DNA from: Chitinophagaceae bacterium UBA7600
GTDB lineage: Bacteria > Bacteroidota > Bacteroidia > Chitinophagales > Chitinophagaceae
Reading direction: 5' to 3'
DNA: 64,000 bases
NCBI GenBank assembly: GCA_002478885.1
Contig: DLKC01000002.1
Span: 16,110 to 80,109 of the forward strand
The translations under genes and the position numbers were made by a program. A model generated the notes under the pieces. That model had not been told where the DNA came from, did no database searches, and was given only the letters and a program-made list of their open reading frames with translations. Shown piece by piece: positions 1 through 8,103 of this stretch; position 1 is the stretch's first letter, and every line of letters begins with the position of its first letter.

Positions 1-2733
1 TGCAAAATCAATCTCCCAATGTCCAATATGAGCCATAGCCTGTGCCTGGCTCAACCGCTTTTGTTGTTGAAGCATTTTAGCGTCAGCTTCTTTTCTTTCG
101 CTGATATCACGGATAAATGCACAGAAAAAATTACCTGACTCCTGTTTTATTGGAACAACAAATAATTCAATTGGAAATTCAACACCGTCCTTATTTTTTG
201 CATACACCTCGATGAGTTTGTTCAGCATCTCACCATGTCCGTTCTTATTGTATCGTTTAAATCCTTCTTCGTGATCACGCTGATAGCTTTCCGGTATAAT
301 TGTTTCAGTTATCGGTTTTCCAAGTACTTCCGCATCTTTCCATCCAAATAACGATTCAGCTTGTGCATTCCACAAAATAATGGCTCCCGAAGTGTCTATA
401 CATACAATGGCGTCAAGCGCAGCGCCCATGATTCGCGCCCTTGTCTCTTCACTACGTTTTAACGCACGATCGGCTTTTACCTTTGTTGTAATATCCCGCA
501 CAACAAGCGACAAACCGTTTGCAGACGGATAGATATGATTTTCCATCCACACCCCGGTCGGCGCATAAAAGGTAACATTGCTCACATAATGTTGTTTTGT
601 CATTGCTTCATGATAAGCAGTATAGTTGTGGCTCGTTTTAAGCAGCGGGAAAACTTCAAACATGTTTCTACCCAGGAGGTCACTCATATCTTTTCCAATC
701 AGTTTACCTGCCTGGTTATTCAGGTAGGTAATGTTCCAATTGTTATCCAGCGAGATAAATGCATCGGTAATACGTTCAACCAGGCTACGATATTTCTCTT
801 CCATCTTCCACATTTCTTCTTCGGCTTTAACCTGGTCTGTAATATCTCTGAAAAATATAGTGAGTCCTGTAGGTGATGGATAAACGCTTGTTTCGAGCCA
901 AAGCCCGGTGCCGGTCGAATACCCCTTAAAATGAGTTTCGACCTGCGTTTCCATGGCTGTGTGGTAAGCCCTATAAAATGGGCCACCTATAGAAGACGGG
1001 AATAATTCCCATAAATTTTTTCCAATAAGATTGCCATCATCCGCTGCTTCAGCAAACATTTGGGATGCCACTTTATTAGCATAAACAAAATTCCATTGCT
1101 CATTCAAAGATATAAGGGCGTCAGACATTCTTTCAACCAGTGTTCTGTATTTTTCCTCGCTTTGCTGCAATGCTTGTTCTGAACGAATTTTTGCTGTAAT
1201 GTCCTTGAAATAAAACGCAACTCCCTCTGGTAGTGGATAAAGACTCACCTGCACCATTGTGTCAGTAGCCAATGAAAAAGTATTTATAAATACAGGCTTT
1301 TGTGTATTAATTACTTCCCTGTATGCTTTAGAAATAGGCGCATTTACGGCCTCCGGATATTCATTTTTAAAATTCTTGCCGATAAGATAACCGGGTTCTC
1401 TTTTAAACATTTTGTCGGCAGCGCTGTTCAGGTAAGTAAAGTTCCAATGACTATCCATTGCGATAAAGGCATCGGAAATATTTTCAAGTAAAAGACGATA
1501 TTTTTCTTCGCTATTTCTCAATTCTTCCCGGGCACTTACCTGCTCCGTGATATCCCTGAAATAAATGGCAATCCCTTGTGCTGAGGGATAAATTGAACCC
1601 TGCACCCATCGTCCGGTTGAAATGGAATACTCTTCAATAAAGCAACTTTGCTGGGTTTGGATGGCATTAAACGCCGCTTTGGCAACAGGTGAATTTGCAG
1701 CCTGGGGAAATTCACTTAAAAAGTTCTTGCCATTAAGATAGCCGGGAGGGCTTTTAAACATCTTTTCTGCAACGGCATTTACATACTCAAAATTAAGGTC
1801 ATTGTCAAAAACAATAAAAGCATCTGATATTCTTTCAACGATGTGTCGGTATTTTTCCTCACTGGCTTTTAATTCCATTTCCGCCATTTTTCTTTGTGTC
1901 ACATCCCTGAAATTAAAAAGCACGGCATTCACATTTTCAACGTCGAACATATTAACCAACATACCTTCGAAATAGAGGTAATGACCCTCCTTATGCTTGC
2001 TTCTGAAAGCACAGGGGATCTGTTTTCCAGGACTTGCAAATGCACTGATGGCCGCCTCCCGGTAAGATGTCAAATCATCGGGATGTACAAGTTCGCCAAC
2101 ATTTTGACTGGCGAGGTCTTCCTGTGTCCAGCCTGTTATTTTCTCGCCACTCGGACTTCGGTAAATAATGTTCATCTCCTTATCCATCAGAGCGATAATG
2201 TCTGAATTATTTTCCAGCAGCGTTCTAAACCTTTTTTCCTTTTTGGTCAATTCTTCGGTTTGCTCCTTCACCATTCTCTCAAGCTCTTCATTGTACTTGC
2301 TTAGCTTTCTTTCCAGTTCTTTGCTATGTGACACATCTTTAACACCAACTACAAATGCGACAATCTCACCCGATGTATTATTTACGGTGTTCAACGTAAC
2401 ACTAGCAAAAAAAAGGTCCCCGTTTTTTTTATGAGCAATCCGCTCCGATGTGTATTTGCCATTTTTTCGAAGCTGTTCTTCAACAATAACCATATTCTTG
2501 TCGGTAAGATCAAACAAACCAAGCGTAAGAATGGATTTTCCTATTACCTCTTCCGTGCGGTATCCAAACATGTTTTCCGCACCTCTATTCCAAGTGGTAA
2601 TAATGCGGTCTACACCTCTTGAAAAAATTGCGTCGGATGAGTTTTCCACCAGGCTGGCAAGCAGTTCCAGTTGTTCAAGTCGCTTATTTTTGTCCGGTTC
2701 TCCGAAAAATATCTTCTCCAAAAAACGTTTCAT
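1..2733 (-). CDS. Multi-PAS sensor histidine kinase, N-terminal part (runs off the window)
   Basis: The frame is open from the ATG at 2731-2733 down to base 1, 911 codons, so the C-terminus lies outside the window. The protein begins MKRFLEKIFFG and has no signal peptide or membrane segment in the visible part, so it is probably cytoplasmic. I read eight PAS domains, starting near residues 25, 174, 297, 417, 533, 653, 770 and 900. Each opens with an xxSDAIxxxD-like strand and most close with a (F)xDIT/DVT-x-(R/Q)K linker typical of PAS/PAC. Domains 3-6 are closely similar to one another (SDAFI start, GKN loop, YPxxxGxxxYFxDIT end) and look like tandem duplications. The family normally ends in HisKA plus HATPase_c, which is inferred here, not seen. 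It is divergent from mtnA, with an inverted-repeat element between. Confidence 0.85.
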   Translation of the reverse strand, partial: MKRFLEKIFFGEPDKNKRLEQLELLASLVENSSDAIFSRGVDRIITTWNRGAENMFGYRTEEVIGKSILTLGLFDLTDKNMVIVEEQLRKNGKYTSERIAHKKNGDLFFASVTLNTVNNTSGEIVAFVVGVKDVSHSKELERKLSKYNEELERMVKEQTEELTKKEKRFRTLLENNSDIIALMDKEMNIIYRSPSGEKITGWTQEDLASQNVGELVHPDDLTSYREAAISAFASPGKQIPCAFRSKHKEGHYLYFEGMLVNMFDVENVNAVLFNFRDVTQRKMAEMELKASEEKYRHIVERISDAFIVFDNDLNFEYVNAVAEKMFKSPPGYLNGKNFLSEFPQAANSPVAKAAFNAIQTQQSCFIEEYSISTGRWVQGSIYPSAQGIAIYFRDITEQVSAREELRNSEEKYRLLLENISDAFIAMDSHWNFTYLNSAADKMFKREPGYLIGKNFKNEYPEAVNAPISKAYREVINTQKPVFINTFSLATDTMVQVSLYPLPEGVAFYFKDITAKIRSEQALQQSEEKYRTLVERMSDALISLNEQWNFVYANKVASQMFAEAADDGNLIGKNLWELFPSSIGGPFYRAYHTAMETQVETHFKGYSTGTGLWLETSVYPSPTGLTIFFRDITDQVKAEEEMWKMEEKYRSLVERITDAFISLDNNWNITYLNNQAGKLIGKDMSDLLGRNMFEVFPLLKTSHNYTAYHEAMTKQHYVSNVTFYAPTGVWMENHIYPSANGLSLVVRDITTKVKADRALKRSEETRARIMGAALDAIVCIDTSGAIILWNAQAESLFGWKDAEVLGKPITETIIPESYQRDHEEGFKRYNKNGHGEMLNKLIEVYAKNKDGVEFPIELFVVPIKQESGNFFCAFIRDISERKEADAKMLQQQKRLSQAQAMAHIGHWEIDFA

Positions 2734-3267
2734 CTTGTTTCGGTTTTAGTCGCCAATATCAGTCGCTTTAGAAAAAAATATGTATTTGCTTCCACACTTT
2801 GCTGCGGAGTTTTCTGTTAATATAAAACAAAACTATTGGAATAGCAATAGCAAATTGATGATTTGCAAACATCACTTTCATGACTTTTATCACAAAACTG
2901 AAAATAAAATTCGACTTATGAAAACAATTTAGAACAGGTAATTTGCAACATGTTTCGTTGCCCGTCTCCATGGTAATAAGCAGCTTTACTTGCGTCGCAC
3001 TCGTCAACTGCAGAAACGCTGTGGCACCAATTCAGGCGTGTTGCTTTTTCTAAAGACTGCACATTGATTTGTAGAGAACGCCTGGCATTATTTGTCTCAT
3101 AGCGTTGCAAAGCACAAGTGTGCGACGCAACATTAGCCAATTGCCCGTTATGCAGCTGGCGACACAAATATTCTTCCTGATAAAATCATGAACCGACAAA
3201 GGCTTTGATAGCTTGGTTCAAATGCGCTTGGCTTTGTTCCCTATCTTTATAACCTACTGAATTTTAT
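2734..3267. other. Intergenic region between divergent genes
   Basis: This stretch separates the PAS sensor gene (minus) from mtnA (plus). It holds one two-armed copy of the dispersed inverted-repeat family at about 2985-3136. A sequence resembling the Bacteroidota -7 box (TATCTTTA, 3242-3249) lies 19 bases before mtnA, without a well spaced TTG box. I see no credible gene in it. Confidence 0.6.
2985..3136. repeat. Inverted-repeat element E1 (two arms)
   Basis: The left arm core TTGCGTCGCACTCGT lies at 2990-3004 and the right arm ACAAGTGTGCGACGCAAC at 3114-3131, in inverted orientation with about 110 nt between. The left arm is a B-like core (GCACTCGT) and the right is type A (GCACACTT read on its own strand), so the arms are not exact complements. 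Located between divergently transcribed genes. Confidence 0.85.
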
Positions 3268-4374
3268 ATGAACGTAACAGGAAAACATTACCGCACCATC
3301 TGGCTAAAAGAAAATGATGCATCTATTGTTTGTATCATCGATCAGCGCTGGCTGCCACACCAATTTATTGTAGAAGAATTGCAAACGGTAGCCTCTGTTG
3401 CCGCTGCAATAAAAGACATGCATGTAAGAGGCGCCGGGCTTATCGGCGCAACAGCAGGATATGGAATGTATATTGCCACATTGGAGGCTGCAAACGGCGG
3501 GGATTTTGACAATAGCCTCCAAAAATCGGCGGCCATACTCAAGGCAACGAGGCCTACAGCCGTAAACCTTGAATGGGCAGTGAACAGGCAATTACACGCC
3601 ACTGCAAAAGCGGGTACTGTATCTGATAAAATAAACATTGCCCGCCAAACAGCCAATGAAATTGCCGATGAAGATGCGGCATTCTGTAAGGCACTCGGTA
3701 TTCACGGATCGGGCATCATTGAAAAAATTGCCGAAGCAAAACAAGGCACTGTGGTAAATATTCTTACCCATTGCAATGCAGGCTGGCTGGCATTTACAGA
3801 CTATGGATCGGCTACCTCCCCTATTTATGAAGCATTCAATAAAGGCATCGATTTGCATGTTTGGGTAGATGAAACACGACCACGAAACCAAGGCGCTAGC
3901 CTCACTGCCTGGGAACTTCTGAACCAAGGGGTGCCACATACTGTAATAACTGATAGTACGGGCGGCCACCTGATGCAGCATGGAATGGTGGACATGGCGA
4001 TCACCGGTGCTGACAGGGTTACCCGATGCGGTGACGCGGCAAACAAAATCGGTACTTATCTAAAAGCATTGGCAGCAAAGGATAACAATATACCATTTTA
4101 TATTGCGTTGCCTTCCTCGACTTTTGACTGGAATATTTGTGATGGTGTGCACCAAATACCTATTGAACAAAGAGATGCGGAAGAGGTAAAATATGTCAGC
4201 GGCCTTTGTAAAGGGCAATTAAAAAAAGTGATGATAACACCCGAAAAAAGCAATGCGGCCAATTATGCTTTCGATGTAACACCGGCAAGGCTTATTACAG
4301 GCCTTATAACAGAACGGGGCATTTGCGAGGCCAACGAGCCGGCTATTCTTAAACTGTTTCCAGAAAAGCGGTAA
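3268..4374 (+). CDS. mtnA: S-methyl-5-thioribose-1-phosphate isomerase
   Basis: MtnA converts the ring form of 5-methylthioribose 1-phosphate to methylthioribulose 1-phosphate in methionine salvage; relatives also act on 5-deoxyribose 1-phosphate. At 368 residues it has the usual family length. Visible family motifs are MHVRGAGLIG (residues 51-60), RPTAVNLEWA (95-104), ILTHCNAGW with the catalytic cysteine at 169, DETRPRNQGASLTAWEL (201-217), and ITGADR with the catalytic aspartate at 249, followed by NKIGTY. The start is the ATG after an AT-rich leader. The next gene, a class II aldolase-family protein, begins 5 nt after the stop, so the two are almost certainly co-transcribed and act in sequence. 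Cytoplasmic. Confidence 0.95.
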   Translation: MNVTGKHYRTIWLKENDASIVCIIDQRWLPHQFIVEELQTVASVAAAIKDMHVRGAGLIGATAGYGMYIATLEAANGGDFDNSLQKSAAILKATRPTAVNLEWAVNRQLHATAKAGTVSDKINIARQTANEIADEDAAFCKALGIHGSGIIEKIAEAKQGTVVNILTHCNAGWLAFTDYGSATSPIYEAFNKGIDLHVWVDETRPRNQGASLTAWELLNQGVPHTVITDSTGGHLMQHGMVDMAITGADRVTRCGDAANKIGTYLKALAAKDNNIPFYIALPSSTFDWNICDGVHQIPIEQRDAEEVKYVSGLCKGQLKKVMITPEKSNAANYAFDVTPARLITGLITERGICEANEPAILKLFPEKR

Positions 4375-4379
4375 ATACC

Positions 4380-4982
4380 ATGAACGAAACCGGTAGCATT
4401 AAATTCAATTGTAACTGGATTCATGCACAGGCGATGCCATTCAGTGAAATTGAAACATTAAATAACTGGCGCGACAAATTATATGCATTGGGTCTGGTCG
4501 GCGAAAATACTGACGGCATTGGTTATGGCAATATCAGCAGGCGTTACAAAGGCAATACTTTTATCATCAGTGGCACCGCGACTGGTAAAATTCAACAGCT
4601 AACCGAATCTCACTATACACTTGTAACGGCTTACGATCCGGGCAGCAACAGTCTTACAACCGAAGGCCCGATCATTGCTTCATCGGAATCGATGACACAC
4701 GCGGTTATTTATGAATTATTGCCAGAAGTAAATTTTGTAATGCATGTGCACCATGCTGCCTTATGGGAAAAACTGTTACTAACAAATCCCTCAACACGGT
4801 ACAGTGTTGAATATGGCACACCGGCAATGGCATGGGAAATTCAAAGATTGTTGAAAGAAAGTGACCTTGCTTCGATAAAATTATTTGCGATGGGGGGACA
4901 TAAAGAAGGTGTTGTTTCGTTTGCATCAACGGCGGAGGAAGCGGGTATGTTAATCATTGACACCTTGAACACAATCCGTTAA
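4380..4982 (+). CDS. mtnB: Class II aldolase/adducin family protein: methylthioribulose-1-phosphate dehydratase or 5-deoxyribulose-1-phosphate aldolase
   Basis: A 200-residue class II aldolase-fold protein directly behind mtnA. Motifs seen are GYGNISRR (about residues 48-55), SGTATG (64-69), SSES (about 101-104), a zinc-binding HVHH near residues 121-124, and a further histidine in GGHKEG near the C-terminus. This fits MtnB, the zinc dehydratase that acts on the MtnA product. The same fold and neighbourhood also fit the aldolase of the DHAP shunt, which splits the MtnA product to DHAP and an aldehyde. No mtnC, mtnD, mtnK or mtnP is in the window, so the choice stays open. The symbol is given for the more common annotation. 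Confidence 0.7.
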   Translation: MNETGSIKFNCNWIHAQAMPFSEIETLNNWRDKLYALGLVGENTDGIGYGNISRRYKGNTFIISGTATGKIQQLTESHYTLVTAYDPGSNSLTTEGPIIASSESMTHAVIYELLPEVNFVMHVHHAALWEKLLLTNPSTRYSVEYGTPAMAWEIQRLLKESDLASIKLFAMGGHKEGVVSFASTAEEAGMLIIDTLNTIR

Positions 4983-5002
4983 TGCTGCCAAACGGCCCGA
5001 AC

Positions 5003-5036
5003 GCAGAAGAGTGCGACGCAAGAGCCGACGCCACTT
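5003..5036 (-). repeat. Solo arm E2 of the dispersed repeat family
   Basis: A single right-hand arm, AGAAGAGTGCGACGCAAGAG followed by CCGACGCCAC, core type B. It lies between the convergent mtnB and cystathionine beta-synthase genes, 20 nt after the mtnB stop. No facing partner arm was seen. Confidence 0.8.
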
Positions 5037-5067
5037 GCACAACAACCTGGAACAAAAATTTTCTTAT

Positions 5068-6423
5068 TTATTTTACAAGGCTCTGTATAACATCGTAACG
5101 AGTAACGATTTGGAAATCGCCCTTCTCATCTTTTGCCAGCACTGCACCATTCTCTTTTGTGATGAGGCTTCCGAGCCTTTCTACTGGCGTATCAAAGGCA
5201 ACAACAGGATATGCGGGCTCCAAAACCGTTTCAATTTTCGCGTTGCGTATTTCGGGATCACTGAATACTTTTTTAAACAAGCCATTTTCGCTCACCGCGC
5301 CAACCAGGCCATTACCGTTCATGACGGGAATCTGGTCGATATCATACTTCTTCATCAACTCAACTGCGTCTGCGACCGTATACGATGATTCAATCGTTAT
5401 GAGTCGCTTGCCAGCCCTTGCACTAACGATATCTTTAAAGGTCTTTACTTCGAAAAAACCACGTTCCATCATCCATTGGTCGTTGTAAATTTTGGCAACG
5501 TAGCGGCTGCCATGATCATGAAAAATACATACGACAATGTCATCTTTTTTCAGGCGATCTTTCAATTGCAACAACCCCTGCAGGCAACTGCCCGCGCTGT
5601 AACCACAGAACAGGCCCTCTTCCTTTGCAAGCCGGCGGGCTACGATGGCGCCATCTTTATCTGTCACCTGTTCAAAGTGATCGATTACGCTCATGTCATA
5701 ATTTTCGGGAACAAAATCTTCGCCGAAACCTTCGCTGATATACGGATGCACCTCCTGCATATCGATCTCTCCTGTGCGGAAAAATTTTGTAAGCAGGGAG
5801 CCGTAAACATCGATTGCCCACACCTGTATGTTCGGGTTCTTTTCTTTCAGGTACATGGCCGTGCCGGTGACGGTTCCGCCAGTGCCTGCCGTGCACACGA
5901 GATGCGTTATTTTACCCTCTGTCTGCTGCCAGATTTCAGGGCCAGTGGTCTCGTAGTGCGCAAGTCGGTTAGCCAGGTTATCATACTGGTTACAATGAAA
6001 CGAATTAGGGATTTCTTTTGCCAGCCTGCGGGCGATGGAATAATAGCTGCGCGGATCGTCAGGCTCTACATTGGTTGGACAAACTATCACCTCGGCTCCC
6101 ACGGCTTTAAGAATATCCATCTTTTCCTTGCTCTGTTTGTCGGTAGTGGTGAAGATGCATTTATAGCCTTTCACGCAGGCCGCAAGGGCAAGCCCCATGC
6201 CGGTGTTACCGCTGGTACATTCAATAATGGTTCCGCCGGGTTTAAGTTTACCTTCTTTTTCAGCGACCTCAATCATTTTAAGTGCCATGCGGTCTTTGAT
6301 GCTGTTGCCCGGGTTAAAATAATCAACCTTAGCCAGCACGGTTGCCGGAATATCTTTTGTAATCTTATTCAGCTTTATCAGCGGCGTGTTGCCAATCGTT
6401 TCGAGAATGTTGTTTAACCACAT
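5068..6423 (-). CDS. Cystathionine beta-synthase with C-terminal CBS-domain pair
   Basis: A PLP enzyme of the cysteine synthase/cystathionine beta-synthase fold, condensing serine (or O-acetylserine) with homocysteine in transsulfuration. The N-terminus MWLNNILETIGNTPLI is typical. The PLP lysine is K43 in NPGNSIKDRM and the phosphate loop is SGNTGMG. Residues from about 325 to the end form two CBS domains, the regulatory pair of eukaryotic-type enzymes; there is no N-terminal haem region. I chose the ATG at 6421-6423: it gives the family N-terminus and sits just downstream of a good Bacteroidota promoter (TTG at 6471-6473, 21 bp, TACATTTG at 6442-6449). An in-frame ATG 45 nt further upstream would start ahead of that promoter. 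451 residues, cytoplasmic. It lies close to the mtnA methionine-salvage genes, a sulfur-metabolism context. Confidence 0.9.
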   Translation of the reverse strand: MWLNNILETIGNTPLIKLNKITKDIPATVLAKVDYFNPGNSIKDRMALKMIEVAEKEGKLKPGGTIIECTSGNTGMGLALAACVKGYKCIFTTTDKQSKEKMDILKAVGAEVIVCPTNVEPDDPRSYYSIARRLAKEIPNSFHCNQYDNLANRLAHYETTGPEIWQQTEGKITHLVCTAGTGGTVTGTAMYLKEKNPNIQVWAIDVYGSLLTKFFRTGEIDMQEVHPYISEGFGEDFVPENYDMSVIDHFEQVTDKDGAIVARRLAKEEGLFCGYSAGSCLQGLLQLKDRLKKDDIVVCIFHDHGSRYVAKIYNDQWMMERGFFEVKTFKDIVSARAGKRLITIESSYTVADAVELMKKYDIDQIPVMNGNGLVGAVSENGLFKKVFSDPEIRNAKIETVLEPAYPVVAFDTPVERLGSLITKENGAVLAKDEKGDFQIVTRYDVIQSLVK

Positions 6424-6441
6424 ACTAACAGGTGTTTGCCG

Positions 6442-6473
6442 CAAATGTAAGGGATATTGTTGCAGCACCGCAA
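6442..6473 (-). promoter_or_regulatory. Bacteroidota-type promoter of the cystathionine beta-synthase gene
   Basis: On the minus strand, TTG (plus 6471-6473) is followed after 21 bp by TACATTTG (plus 6442-6449), matching TTG-N17-23-TAnnTTTG. The start codon is 18 nt beyond the -7 box, so the leader must be only about 10 nt. Confidence 0.6.
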
Positions 6474-6542
6474 GTTGGCAGCGGCAAGTTCTGTTAATTG
6501 TTTTTCGTCTTTTTGCCTCTTGCCTTTTAAATTTTCATTTAT

Positions 6543-6956
6543 GAACCCGGCTTCGGTTTTACATGGCATCAACTGTTGCGTCGCACACTTCAGGTTACTT
6601 TTATTTACTCAGCAAAGTGCTAATGGCCTGTTACATGATAGAGCCGGCCTTTACATTTTCTACCCTTACCTCTTTCTATTGGTCTTGAGGTTAACCGAAA
6701 CTTTACCAAGCAGCATTTTTACTCATATCGATGCATCAACGGAAAAAAATTCAAGCTTTAAAAGCGCTGCCGATGCGGTTGCTGTGAGGTAACCATAGCC
6801 TTTAAAAGAGCTTTCAAATACGTCATTTGCTTCTTTTTGCCCGGTGGCTTTGTCACGCTTGCCGAAAGTCCTGCAGTGCTAAGAAATTATTTTGACCATA
6901 ATAGAACGAAACGCTGAAGTGAGTGACACAACCGGCGATGCCACCTGAACTACAGC
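6543..6956. repeat. Inverted-repeat element E3 (two arms, long spacer)
   Basis: Left arm at 6543-6594: AACCCGGC, then GGCATC, then GTTGCGTCGCACACTTC (core type A). Right arm at 6914-6956: GAAGTGAGTGACACAACC, then GGCGATGCCAC and GCCG (core type C). The spacer is about 320 nt, two to three times that of the other pairs. Either something is inserted in it, or two separate elements each lost one arm. Confidence 0.75.
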
Positions 6957-6958
6957 CG

Positions 6959-6990
6959 AAAAAAAATGCCGGAAGAAAGTTTCCGGCATT
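6959..6990 (-). terminator. Intrinsic terminator of the DUF2911/TPR gene
   Basis: A perfect 10-bp stem AATGCCGGAA / TTCCGGCATT (6965-6974 and 6981-6990) with a 6-nt loop. Read on the minus strand it is followed by a run of T, 20 nt after the stop of the minus-strand gene ending at 7013. Confidence 0.85.
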
Positions 6991-7012
6991 CGATGATATT
7001 AAACCGAAGTGT

Positions 7013-7846
7013 TTACTTCATACTTTTTTGCAACTTCTCATTAAGCGCTACATAGTCGTCGTTCTTAGCTGCTTTGGCGAGTTCGATTGATTTGTTGGAA
7101 GCGGCGATGGCATCGGCTTTTTTACCCTGCATAGAAAGCGCTCTTGCTTTTTGATAGAAAATCCAGAAAGCAGTTGGGTTTTGCTGCGATGCTTTCTCCA
7201 ACCATGCAACTGCCTGGTTAAGGTCTTTACCGGTTTCCATGTAATACATTGCAGCCGCATAATAAGGGCGGTTATCATTTTCCATCATGCTCTTGATCTG
7301 TGCAGATATTTTCGTATCGATATCGGTTTCGATCGGCAGTGCAACGTATACATTATCCCACAACATTTGTAACTCGCATTTATTTGATTTGATATTGCCA
7401 AAAAGCATGGTGAAATTTTCGATGGAGAAGGGCAACGATTGTGAAGCAACTTTTACGCGAACAACATCCTGGTCCTGCTTATAAGCTGCCGGACTGGTTA
7501 CATCGGTTTGTTTAGTCACGATCACCGTCCATTCTGATGCATCGGGGATGGTAAGTAATCCGTATTTACCTGCCGGAATTTTCGTCCCCCCGATCGTTAC
7601 ATCGTCGGCAAAAGTAATGGTCGTAGCTCCATTAGCACCCGTACGCCAAACTTTGCCATAGGGAACAAGGTCACCGAAAATAACGCGGCCTTTCATACTT
7701 GGTCTGGAGTACGATAACTGGATATTGGATAATCCGAAGTTTTGCTTGATCTCCTCTGTTGGCGAAGGCTGGGGGGTAACAAGGTCCTGCGCAAAAACGG
7801 AGCAAAAGAAAGTACTGAGCAATAAAGTGAGTCTTAGCTTCTTCAT
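7013..7846 (-). CDS. Secreted DUF2911 protein with C-terminal TPR-like region
   Basis: 277 residues from the ATG at 7844-7846, chosen because MKKLRLTLLLSTFFCSVFAQ is a clean signal peptide; an ATG 24 nt upstream would spoil it. DUF2911 covers roughly residues 25-165, with motifs LSYSRPSMKGR, VWRTGANGATT and IPAGKYGLLTIP. Residues from about 185 on look like a TPR-type helical repeat (AVAWLEKASQQNPTAFWIFY and KADAIAASNKSIELAKAA). DUF2911 has no assigned reaction, so the role is unknown; the location is periplasm or outer surface. A paralogue without the helical tail lies divergently at 8104. The gene has its own promoter and terminator. See the palindrome at 7876-7887. Confidence 0.88.
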   Translation of the reverse strand: MKKLRLTLLLSTFFCSVFAQDLVTPQPSPTEEIKQNFGLSNIQLSYSRPSMKGRVIFGDLVPYGKVWRTGANGATTITFADDVTIGGTKIPAGKYGLLTIPDASEWTVIVTKQTDVTSPAAYKQDQDVVRVKVASQSLPFSIENFTMLFGNIKSNKCELQMLWDNVYVALPIETDIDTKISAQIKSMMENDNRPYYAAAMYYMETGKDLNQAVAWLEKASQQNPTAFWIFYQKARALSMQGKKADAIAASNKSIELAKAAKNDDYVALNEKLQKSMK

Positions 7847-7867
7847 GGCAATTATTTTTTTAGGAAA

Positions 7868-7895
7868 CAAATATAAGCGTTAACGCTATCTTCAA
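7868..7895 (-). promoter_or_regulatory. Bacteroidota promoter with an internal palindrome
   Basis: On the minus strand TTG (plus 7893-7895), 17 bp, then TATATTTG (plus 7868-7875): an exact fit to the Bacteroidota consensus. The spacer begins at the -7 box with the perfect 12-bp palindrome AGCGTTAACGCT (7876-7887), a likely repressor site. It drives the DUF2911/TPR gene with a leader of about 15-20 nt. Confidence 0.7.
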
Positions 7896-8103
7896 GGTTC
7901 CGGGGCATTATAAAAAAAATTGCATACGCTAAATGTTGAGGAGCATTATGGCTCGCCAATGGCACGTTCGCAAAAAAAGTTGTCGACCAACTCAATAATA
8001 GCCCGTTTACCATTGTGTTTATCCGTGATTAAACCCGCTGGCATTAAAAAGTTTTTTCTGTAATAATTTCTGTGCAACTTCGTCTATACAAAAAAACTCA
8101 GCT

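Larger units (their letters stand above)
6424..7012. other. Intergenic region with a long-spacer repeat element and a terminator
   Basis: Between the cystathionine beta-synthase promoter and the DUF2911/TPR gene. It holds the widely spaced repeat element E3 (6543-6956) and, at 6959-6990, the terminator of the next minus-strand gene. Short open frames here show no recognisable protein features. Confidence 0.6.

Noticed and set aside
5476..6417. A 313-codon open frame on the plus strand opposite the cystathionine beta-synthase gene
   Set aside because: It lies antisense to a clear enzyme gene and has no family motifs, so it reflects codon bias of the real gene.
6457..6792. A 111-codon plus-strand frame spanning the promoter of the cystathionine beta-synthase gene and element E3
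   Set aside because: Its start lies in the promoter of the opposite gene and part is repeat sequence; it shows no protein features.
6543..6956. E3 as a disrupted insertion sequence
   Set aside because: The 320-nt spacer has no transposase frame or other IS features; it is only longer than the spacers at other loci.
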